Shown here piece by piece: positions 7,971 through 15,599 of a stretch of DNA of 33,718 nucleotides. The stretch comes from Blattamonas nauphoetae (taxonomy: Eukaryota > Preaxostyla > Oxymonadida), in contig JARBJD010000557.1 in assembly GCA_033064195.1 (NCBI GenBank), positions 1 to 33,718 on the forward strand, written 5' to 3'. The notes below the pieces were generated by a model. The model was given only the letters and a program-made list of their open reading frames with translations, ran no database searches and was not told where the DNA came from. How positions within the stretch are numbered: the first letter of the stretch is position 1; every line of letters starts with the position of its first letter. Both the position numbers and the translations under genes were made by a program.

Positions 7971-8832
7971 TCAGTGAGTTATATTTTTGGATTAGTTCAT
8001 TGATGACCGTCTGTTGTTGTCCGACAATTGAACATAATTCCTGTATGGCTTTGATACAAAAACAGGAGAGTTCTGCATAATCAACTTGAAGACAATCTGG
8101 ATTGGAATCATTCACGACTTCAGGGAATATTTCTTGGATCTGTTGTGCAATCACACCAATGTGTTTCTTCTCACTTTCCTTCTTCAAGCATTCACATTTC
8201 TCTTTGCAGTTCTTCAAGTGTTCTTCATCTGTCTCATTCTCTATTTGCTTTGTCACTTTGTTGATCTTCGAGTCGAATGTGTTGAATTGGTACTGCACGA
8301 TTTCCACTTTATTCAGTTGCTCAAGAACATCGGGATAAGGTTCAATATTTCTTTTCACTCTTCTGTCTGACAGTTGAGAAAAGCTTCCTGTTGTGGATAT
8401 TGAAAACACTCCTGAACCTGTGTCCTCATCGTAGTAATACAAAGCTGGTGAGTCACAGGGAGACCACATTACGATGCCATCACCATTGAATTGAATTCCT
8501 GAAGTTTCTGAAATTGATTGTGATATTGAAATGCCAGACTTAAATGTTGAAGCCGGATAGGTTCCAGGATACTTTGGAAGTGATCCCTCTGATATGTTCC
8601 ACTTTGCTCCATTCACATTAATCAATCCTCCGATTGTTGGTGTCGTGATTGATCCATTTGTGCTCACCACTTTTTGGATTGAAGATATCGCTGTCTTATG
8701 TCCTTCTGTTGTCTTCTGAAGTGAGTCAATCACTGCCGAATTCTCGCTGGTTGTTGAGAGATTATGATCAATCATTTTCTCAATCATTTGTGAATTGTAT
8801 TTTTGTCGATTCATTTCTGTTTGCTCTTTCAT
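7954..8832 (-). CDS. Fibre-like protein with C-terminal S74 intramolecular chaperone domain
   Basis: 292 residues from ATG 8832, which is chosen because the T-rich box TTTTTATTTTCA abuts it; the frame runs six codons further only from a TTG. Residues 1-55 are helical. Residues 55-150 are Ser/Thr/Gly/Ile-rich and beta-like, as in fibre shafts. From residue 155 the S74 (peptidase_S74/ICA) hallmark SDRRVKRNI appears, with the expected Ser-Asp pair S155-D156. HIGVIAQQIQEIFPEVV (224-240) and the YAELSCFCIKAIQEL helix follow. A Cys/Lys/Glu-rich helical insert lies at about 190-222. S74 domains trimerise fibres and spikes and then cut themselves off N-terminal to the Ser. Here that would mature an attachment fibre of the virus-like particle. 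Confidence 0.85.
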   Translation of the reverse strand: MKEQTEMNRQKYNSQMIEKMIDHNLSTTSENSAVIDSLQKTTEGHKTAISSIQKVVSTNGSITTPTIGGLINVNGAKWNISEGSLPKYPGTYPASTFKSGISISQSISETSGIQFNGDGIVMWSPCDSPALYYYDEDTGSGVFSISTTGSFSQLSDRRVKRNIEPYPDVLEQLNKVEIVQYQFNTFDSKINKVTKQIENETDEEHLKNCKEKCECLKKESEKKHIGVIAQQIQEIFPEVVNDSNPDCLQVDYAELSCFCIKAIQELCSIVGQQQTVINELIQKYNSLINTPT

Positions 8833-8853
8833 TGAAAATAAAAAGTTCAACTC
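8833..8853 (-). promoter_or_regulatory. T-rich start box of the S74 gene, abutting a transposon insert
   Basis: On the minus strand TTTTTATTTTCA runs into ATG 8832. The hAT-like insert begins at 8854, so sequence further upstream is now transposon DNA. Confidence 0.55.
8846..8853 (+). repeat. Left target-site duplication TTCAACTC
   Basis: Identical to 13845-13852 on the other side of hAT-like element 1. Confidence 0.85.
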
Positions 8854-8872
8854 TAGGCATGGGCAACAGTCA

Positions 8873-10360
8873 GTCCAGAATCAATGAGTCCAGTCACCAA
8901 ACAAAATTGAGTCGGTGACTCACCCCCATAAGTCCAAAATATGAGGAATCCAGACCAAAAAGACACCTATTCCAATCGAACATTACAACAGAAAGGATCA
9001 TCCCCTCAATATCCTGGTTTTTTCCTCTCAAAAACTCGTTCACAATCTACTTTCTCTTTCAATCGATTTTCTTTGTATTTCTTTCACATTTCACACTATT
9101 TTTGAGAGATAAACTCATTTTCAGATAAATCAGTTGTGTTCGTGCACAAATCATCGCAACACCCCATACTTTTCTGGAGAGTCACTTTGAGTCACTGATC
9201 CGCCCAATCAATCACGCAAATAGTCACCGGACTGACTGATCAATTAACATCTCGAAATCCATAATTGGTGATTCTGTATGCATTATTGATCTGTTTTAAT
9301 CATACCTTATTCTCAAAACGTCACCAATCACTCATCAAGACTCTCAAAACCGAACACCATCTCTCCATCGACATCTGACATAATTGTGAAATCTCTCATC
9401 AACAGTATGCGCAATTATGTATCTCAATTTGATTGTTTTCAATGATCTCTTTCCAATCAATTTATATCGCTCCATTTTCCCTGTAGTAGAAATTATCCCA
9501 TGATCTGGACCAAATCTTGACTCAAGTCGACATCATTCCTTTTTTCCCACCAAGATCTGGTATGTTGTTATACCTACCGGCTGTTTCGGTTTTCTATCCA
9601 TTTCTTGTCGTTGAATGTTGTTCTTCTCTTCGATGACACTGTCAGTTTGATCTTCACAGTTTCTCCCCAGAGATACCTGTTCTTTCCATTGTTCTCTTGC
9701 CTGTCTTTGATTCTCGACATTTATATATTGCATTATCGGTTCTTTTCTCATCTCTCTTCACTCTTTTCAAAATTCAGTGATTCACTTAACAAAACATCGA
9801 ACGATCATTCTGATGATGACCAAGAAAACGTGAATGCGATCTCGTGGTGAGCGGATGTCTCAACATTGATAGTGATGGACAATACAAACCTATTTAGAGG
9901 GAGATGTTCTCATTCCTGCTTCCTGATTGGGATTTTCAGTTCTGTACACTCAGAGTGCCAGGACATTCATTTTCATCCCTCACCTCCCCATTCCTTCCCC
10001 TCACAGATACTCACACTAGACGACGAAATCGACTTTTATTTCGACTGGACGAACAACTTTATCTATTGGACTTTCCTTCCTCTGCTCCACGTAAATCCAA
10101 CAATAATCCAAACATCTACTCATAATTGATCGTTCGTACGCTCTTCAACCTGCGAAATTCCACCACCACTATTCGGACAGTCTTGCTCTCATCCAGGGAA
10201 TGAATCAATACCAATCTGGGACGACTGCAGTAGAGCAGACCGAACTGCTCCCTTTTCGTCATCACACCATTAAAACCCTCATTTGTCCCGGGAAGACACA
10301 CATAACAAATTGTCTGCTCTTTTCTCTCACTCCACCCTCCTCTCGTCCACTTTTTCAAAT
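8873..10360. other. Left interior of hAT-like element 1, no supported gene
   Basis: AT-rich to mixed sequence with short overlapping open frames on both strands (72-87 codons) and none with a recognisable motif. It may include more decayed host sequence upstream of the ABCC pieces. Confidence 0.5.
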
Positions 10361-10369
10361 ATTTCCAAC

Positions 10370-11180
10370 TCCCTCCTGTTCAAATATACGGACGGTCTTG
10401 GATCGGATGATGTCACTGATACAGTTGTGCTCACCTCGTTGGACATCGATCGATGGAATGGATGCTACACAGGCGCCCTTTACTCTTCAAACCGGTTCAG
10501 GGCTTGCTTCACCGTTTATTTCTAATTCTTCCAACAAACTTTGACAAATCAAGACCAGCAGACCCAGATTCGCACGAAGTCATACCATCGGGATACAATT
10601 ACTTCCATCTCTCCAAAAGGGGAAGGATGTGCAAACCATTTCAAAGTATCCGATTCCGCAACCATTCTCATATTCATCTACTGGCCCTTCACTTCATACT
10701 CCTCAACCACCAGCTCCAACGGAAAAATTATCCACATGTCGATAGGCAATGACGTAATCTCTGAGAGAATGTTTCCAGGATGTACAACTCGTTTTGGTGG
10801 AACCATCGCGACCACCGGAGCACAGCTCACAGTGACTGATGGTGCATTCTGTCCATGCGAGACCGTGTGCAAGTTCAGGGAGGCCGAAAGGGAATGATAC
10901 ACTATTTTGAAGCTGAAACACAGTCAAGAACAAGCAAAGGATTACACATAGGACGAAGGGAGGAGTGGATTGAACTTCTATTATCGGATTCTTTCCTCGA
11001 CTCCTGTCACTTCAAATCGTGCCTTGCTCAGTTGTCCGGAGGGTGATTTATGGTCTGGCGTTCCGAACGAGCTGCCTGCTGGTGATCTAACTACAATTGG
11101 AGAGCGGTGGATGCAGATCGGGACGTGGTTGTGCTGGACGACCCGCTCACCGCTGTCGACGCGCATTTCAGCAGGTTCAT
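10370..11180 (+). pseudogene. Decayed ABCC-type (MRP-like) ABC transporter pieces captured in a transposon
   Basis: Pieces appear in normal N-to-C order but in different frames. GKIIHMSIGNDVI (about 10720-10760) resembles the loop after a transmembrane helix of the first ABCC membrane domain. LTVTDGAFC (about 10826-10852) resembles the strand that opens nucleotide-binding domain 1. ELPAGDLTTIGER (11069-11107) matches the ABCC run-up to the signature motif. VVVLDDPLTAVDAH (about 11125-11166) is a textbook Walker B plus D-loop. The roughly 19 residues that normally sit between the last two, including LSGGQ, are missing, so the piece cannot make a working ATPase. A weaker candidate N-terminal linker lies at 10375-10460. 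Lying wholly inside hAT-like element 1, it reads as captured host gene sequence. Confidence 0.65.
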
Positions 11181-11307
11181 GATGCTCAACCAAGCACACA
11201 ACCATTTACGTTCTGATACTGCTGCTCTCGACGGTATTGGAAAGGCGTCATCGGTCGATCTGACCAGTTCGAGCGGCTTCGATATTATCTCAAGCTGGGT
11301 GTATCCT

Positions 11308-13436
11308 TCCACCTCCTGCGCGTCATCTTCGGCGTCCTCCTCCTGCGCGTCATCTTCGGCGTCCTCCTCCTGCGCGTCATGTTCAGCGTCCTCCTCCTGC
11401 GCGTCATGTTCAGCGTCCTCCTCTTGCGCGTCATGTTCAGCGTCCTCCTCTTGCGCGTCATGTTCAGCGTCCTCCTCCTGCGCGTCATGTTCAGCGTCCT
11501 CCTCCTGCGCGTCATGTTCAGCGTCCTCCTCTTGCGCGTCATGTTCAGCGTCCTCCTCCTGCGCGTCATCTTCGGCGTCGTCCTCCTGCGCGTCATGTTC
11601 AGCGTCCTCCTCTTGCGCGTCATGTTCAGCGTCCTCCTCCTGCGCGTCATGTTCAGCGTCCTCCTCTTGCGCGTCATGTTCAGCGTCCTCCTCTTGCGCG
11701 TCATGTTCAGCGTCCTCCTCTTGCGCGTCATGTTCAGCGTCCTCCTCCTGCGCGTCATGTTCAGCGTCCTCCTCCTGCGCGTCATGTTCAGCGTCCTCCT
11801 CTTGCGCGTCATGTTCAGCGTCCTCCTCTTGCGCGTCATGTTCAGCGTCCTCCTCCTGCGCGTCATGTTCAGCGTCCTCCTCTTGCGCGTCATGTTCAGC
11901 GTCCTCCTCTTGCGCGTCATGTTCAGCGTCCTCCTCCTGCGCGTCATGTTCAGCGTCCTCCTCTTGCGCGTCATGTTCAGCGTCCTCCTCCTGCGCGTCA
12001 TGTTCAGCGTCCTCCTCTTGCGCGTCATGTTCAGCGTCCTCCTCTTGCGCGTCATGTTCAGCGTCCTCCTCCTGCGCGTCATGTTCAGCGTCCTCCTCTT
12101 GCGCGTCATGTTCAGCGTCCTCCTCTTGCGCGTCATGTTCAGCGTCCTCCTCCTGCGCGTCATGTTCAGCGTCCTCCTCTTGCGCGTCATGTTCAGCGTC
12201 CTCCTCCTGCGCGTCATGTTCAGCGTCCTCCTGCTGCGCGTCATGTTCAGCGTCCTCCTCTTGCGCGTCATGTTCAGCGTCCTCCTCTTGCGCGTCATGT
12301 TCAGCGTCCTCCTCTTGCGCGTCATGTTCAGCGTCCTCCTCCTGCGCGTCATCTTCGGCGTCCTCCTCCTGCGCGTCATCTTCGGCGTCCTCCTCCTGCG
12401 CGTCATCTTCGGCGTCGTCCTCCTGCGCGTCATGTTCAGCGTCCTCCTCTTGCGCGTCATGTTCAGCGTCCTCCTCCTGCGCGTCATGTTCAGCGTCCTC
12501 CTCTTGCGCGTCATGTTCAGCGTCCTCCTCCTGCGCGTCATGTTCAGCGTCCTCCTCTTGCGCGTCATGTTCAGCGTCCTCCTCTTGCGCGTCATGTTCA
12601 GCGTCCTCCTCCTGCGCGTCATGTTCAGCGTCCTCCTCTTGCGCGTCATGTTCAGCGTCCTCCTCTTGCGCGTCATGTTCAGCGTCCTCCTCTTGCGCGT
12701 CATGTTCAGCGTCCTCCTCCTGCGCGTCATGTTCAGCGTCCTCCTCCTGCGCGTCATGTTCAGCGTCCTCCTCTTGCGCGTCATGTTCAGCGTCCTCCTC
12801 TTGCGCGTCATGTTCAGCGTCCTCCTCCTGCGCGTCATGTTCAGCGTCCTCCTCCTGCGCGTCATGTTCAGCGTCCTCCTCTTGCGCGTCATGTTCAGCG
12901 TCCTCCTCTTGCGCGTCATGTTCAGCGTCCTCCTCCTGCGCGTCATGTTCAGCGTCCTCCTCCTGCGCGTCATGTTCAGCGTCCTCCTCCTGCGCGTCAT
13001 GTTCAGCGTCCTCCTCTTGCGCGTCATGTTCAGCGTCCTCCTCCTGCGCGTCATGTTCAGCGTCCTCCTCTTGCGCGTCATGTTCAGCGTCCTCCTCTTG
13101 CGCGTCATGTTCAGCGTCCTCCTCCTGCGCGTCATGTTCAGCGTCCTCCTCTTGCGCGTCATGTTCAGCGTCCTCCTCTTGCGCGTCATGTTCAGCGTCC
13201 TCCTCCTGCGCGTCATGTTCAGCGTCCTCCTCCTGCGCGTCATGTTCAGCGTCCTCCTCTTGCGCGTCATGTTCAGCGTCCTCCTCTTGCGCGTCATGTT
13301 CAGCGTCCTCCTCCTGCGCGTCATGTTCAGCGTCCTCCTCCTGCGCGTCATGTTCAGCGTCCTCCTCTTGCGCGTCATGTTCAGCGTCCTCCTCTTGCGC
13401 GTCATGTTCAGCTTCCTCCTCCTGCGCGTCATCTTC
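11308..13436. repeat. 27-bp GC-rich minisatellite, about 79 copies
   Basis: The unit GCGTCCTCCTCCTGCGCGTC plus ATGTTCA repeats with almost no length change. Two main variants differ by C/T in CTCC/TTGC. A second variant type has CATCTTCGGCG in place of CATGTTCAGCG; it clusters at 11325-11365, near 11570 and at 12348-12415. A unit with GTCGTCC occurs at about 11577 and about 12415. Because 27 is a multiple of three and the unit lacks stops in several frames, four of six frames stay open for about 700-800 codons. On the minus strand one reads (DAQEEDAEH)n. The extensions beyond the array in that frame run antisense to the captured ABCC piece, so I do not call a gene. Confidence 0.95.
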
Positions 13437-13844
13437 AACTCCCGCAGGATACCGCCACTTTCGCAAAGTCGCAGTGGACGGAACTAGATATATCGGTTTC
13501 ATCGATATCGTAAAAAGTTGACTCACTTCGCCGTTATATCGTCTCATGTCGTGTTATTTCGAGGTACTACATATCCTGATTGTCACTGAGATCATCAACA
13601 GTCAGAATGACATCATTTGAGACAAACAGAATTGATCAGACCATCAACAATATCTAATCCTCGACGAGACTCAAAATCCAGTTTCAAACAGTAATTCCCA
13701 CAAAATGAACATATAAAAGCATGTTTCCAGCAAATATTGGAATTAAATCGATTCTCTCACTTTTCTTTTCACCAACCCAAGAAAAGATGGGCCAAATCGA
13801 GTCAGTCCAAACACTTCGAGTCAGGTGACTGGTGCCCATGCCTA
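13437..13844. other. Right interior of hAT-like element 1, no gene seen
   Basis: AT-rich sequence ending in the inverted end. Nothing coding is supported. Confidence 0.6.
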
Positions 13845-13991
13845 TTCAACTCCCTCATGAACATACGTCACCGGCACATTATTTCTGACAGACTCAGAGA
13901 CTAGTGAACAGTTCTCTTCTTTCATTGATTCAATTAATGCTTGTTCTGAACATACTCGACGTCTTTCGTTGTACATCACAGTTGGATTCAT
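13842..13991 (-). CDS. Small open frame between two transposon inserts, possible gene of the virus-like element
   Basis: An ATG at 13991 opens a 49-codon frame beginning MNPTVMYNERRRVC, with an AT-rich stretch before it (TTTAATTTGTATTAA). It lies between the two hAT-like inserts, directly beyond the S74 gene in the pre-insertion order, and it is cut by insert 1. No family is recognised. It may be a small gene of the virus-like element or a chance frame. Confidence 0.3.
   Translation of the reverse strand: MNPTVMYNERRRVCSEQALIESMKEENCSLVSESVRNNVPVTYVHEGVE
13845..13852 (+). repeat. Right target-site duplication TTCAACTC
   Basis: Identical to 8846-8853. Confidence 0.85.
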
Positions 13992-13998
13992 TTAATAC

Positions 13999-14006
13999 AA
14001 ATTAAA
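13999..14006 (+). repeat. Left target-site duplication AAATTAAA
   Basis: Identical to 15443-15450. Confidence 0.8.
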
Positions 14007-15442
14007 TAGGCTTGTCTGACCGGCACTGACCGGTCAGTTTTCATTGAAAAGTACTGACGGTCACTGACCGGAGGTATTTCGGAACCCATAATCGAGAGTT
14101 ACCATTTCTCCGATGTGAATTCAAATGAAACTGAAAAGTGAATAAATGATGTGAATGTCAATGTATTTTCTTCCTGAAACGAAATGCTGGCATTATTTTC
14201 ATATCGATCACGTGATTTTACTTTTATAATCATCTATTTTGTTGTCGGGATATCGGGTGAAAAGTAGTTGTGGGGATGTGATCAGACCTATTGCTCTTCG
14301 CTCACTGAAATGATTATCGCGGCATGTGTTCCCGTCGTTGAATGAATGTGTTGTCGGTTGGGCACAAAATTACAGCCCCTTTTTGCCCCATCCTTGATAT
14401 CATGTGACTTTTTCAATCACCCTCTATTCCATTCATACAGCGAGATCAGCTCCTCCAGGTCATCCACGAACTTCTCCAAGATCTCAATTGAAAAGAACTG
14501 CAGCACCTCCTGTTTCTTCTCGCCCATGCAAACACGGTATCCGTGAGCTGGTCGGAATGACATGTGTCCGTTCTGTTGCTGCTCGTCTAAAGTTGGAATT
14601 ATCCTCTCCCACCACGGTTGATACACTTGCGTCCCGTTCTCCTGCTGCTTCAGAAGCGGAAGCACTCCCAGACTGTCCATCTTCCACTGGGCTTCAACCC
14701 ACTCCAGCAACGCTTTTCGTGGTATCGCATGGATCTTCGAGTCACCTACTCCACAATTTGGAAGAAGACTGTTCAATCCACCTCTTTCAACTCGTTCTGT
14801 TCTGCACGTACGAAACCGGCTCCAAAAGCAGAGCTTCAATCATCGACATCATGCGGCGGCTCACATCCTCCAGCCGGCCTCAAAACTCTCAAAGCAGTGG
14901 TCTAACGATGACAGAAGCTTCTTCTGTCGAATCGCCGGCGTCTTGTTCAAAAGTGTGAGCAGTACTGAGAGCAGCGCGACTCTCACAATTCGGTCACTCT
15001 CCTCAATCGCTCCCTCTTCCTCTTTCAGCCACAATTACAGGTCGTTCACTCTCACACTCGAATCGTCAAAAAACCACATCAAACAGCTCTTCCTCGTCCG
15101 GGTCTGAAGGCAGGAGAAATGATTGAATTACGAGACCAAACGATTGATCAGTTCTTGTTTTAAGACACTATCACAACTCTTTGCACTTTTTTCGCTTGTT
15201 TTTCTATTTCAGTGAACGATAGGTCTTGTCATAGACATCGAAAGAATTTGGCTTCCATCAACGAGAGTGAACTCACATAGACGGAGAACATATGACTTCA
15301 TCATTGATTTTTCACACTTATATTGTGTTTGTTTGCCGATTTCTGAACAATCGTTCACAGTTTAATGAATGATGGAGATCTGACCCTTTGATGTTTTTCG
15401 AACTGACACTGACCGACACTTTTGGCCGGTCAGACAAGCCTA
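14007..15442. mobile_element. Non-autonomous hAT-like transposon 2 (1436 bp)
   Basis: Perfect 18-bp inverted ends, TAGGCTTGTCTGACCGGC, flanked by the perfect 8-bp duplication AAATTAAA (13999-14006 and 15443-15450). The ends begin TAGGC like those of element 1, so both probably use related hAT transposases. CTGACCGG/ACTGACCG words repeat at both ends (14022-14065 and 15405-15433), as transposase-binding sites often do. No transposase gene is present. The interior carries a decayed helical gene fragment on the minus strand. Confidence 0.85.
14417..15105 (-). pseudogene. Decayed helical gene fragment carried by hAT-like element 2
   Basis: The minus strand shows protein-like pieces in more than one frame. 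Near 15100-14870 one reads SDPDEEELFDVVF, then a helical run with VALLSVLLTLLNKTPAI and KKLLSSLDHCFESFEAGW. At 14839-14417 a 140-codon frame contains AIPRKALLEWVEAQWKMD, FRPAHGYRVCMGEKKQ and IEILEKFVDDLEELISLYEW. Composition and amphipathic periodicity look like real protein, not chance, but the frames shift and stops intervene, so the gene is dead. I do not recognise the parent; an alpha-helical repeat protein is likely. It probably was captured from the host, as with the ABCC pieces in element 1. Confidence 0.45.
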
Positions 15443-15450
15443 AAATTAAA
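15443..15450 (+). repeat. Right target-site duplication AAATTAAA
   Basis: Identical to 13999-14006. Confidence 0.8.
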
Positions 15451-15599
15451 AAATTCAAAAATAAATTTTCATTCGTGATTTTAGCGTTGGTGATCTTCCG
15501 AGACTTCGATCCTCTCATCGATGGGTTCGATCAGTCTTGTTTGATCAGAGAAAGTACTTCAATGGGACTCGATCATCTCATCTCGTTCATGACGTCTCT

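Larger units (their letters stand above)
1..8853. mobile_element. DNA-virus-like element with capsid-type genes, left end outside window
   Basis: Ten closely packed intron-less genes share one style of upstream T-rich box. They include a P-loop ATPase of packaging type, two tandem paralogous large beta-rich proteins that look like capsid proteins, and a fibre-like protein with an S74 chaperone domain. Capsid plus packaging ATPase is the morphogenesis set of Polinton-like elements and related double-jelly-roll viruses. No polymerase, integrase or protease lies in view, so the family is not settled. Most frames are open; I count about one break among the large genes, which suggests a young copy. 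The intact target duplications of the two later transposon inserts show that 13853-13998 and the sequence from 15451 once lay directly beyond 8853, so the right border is somewhere in 13.85-15.6 kb. No terminal repeat of this element was seen. Confidence 0.75.
8854..13844. mobile_element. Non-autonomous hAT-like transposon 1 (4991 bp)
   Basis: The ends are inverted. The left end reads TAGGCATGGGCAACAGTCA and the right end, reverse-complemented, reads TAGGCATGGGCACCAGTCA, with one mismatch. Both sides are flanked by the perfect 8-bp direct repeat TTCAACTC (8846-8853 and 13845-13852). An 8-bp target duplication and TAGG-type ends are characteristic of the hAT superfamily. No transposase is visible. 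GTCA/GAGTCAC words recur near both ends (for example 9180-9240 and 13795-13830) and may be subterminal binding sites. Cargo: decayed ABCC transporter pieces and a 27-bp minisatellite. The perfect duplication suggests a fairly recent insertion. Confidence 0.85.

Noticed and set aside
8086-8918. Plus-strand frames over the S74 gene
   Set aside because: They are shadows. The minus-strand frame has an unmistakable S74 domain.
11308-13436. CRISPR-like array
   Set aside because: Units are directly adjacent without unique spacers, and the context is eukaryotic. It is a minisatellite.
11107-13521. 804-codon plus-strand frame starting in the ABCC Walker B
   Set aside because: Only the first 20 or so residues are ABC-like. 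The remainder is minisatellite translated as Ser/Cys/Ala repeats.
11091-13547. 818-codon minus-strand frame with (DAQEEDAEH)n as an acidic repeat protein gene
   Set aside because: Three other frames over the array are also open for 700-800 codons because the 27-bp unit lacks stops. The C-terminal extension is antisense to the captured ABCC piece, and no start context or domain supports it.
14346-14958. Plus-strand frames in the second hAT-like element as a transposase
   Set aside because: No hAT dimerisation or DDE-type motif. The minus strand is the protein-like one and it is decayed.
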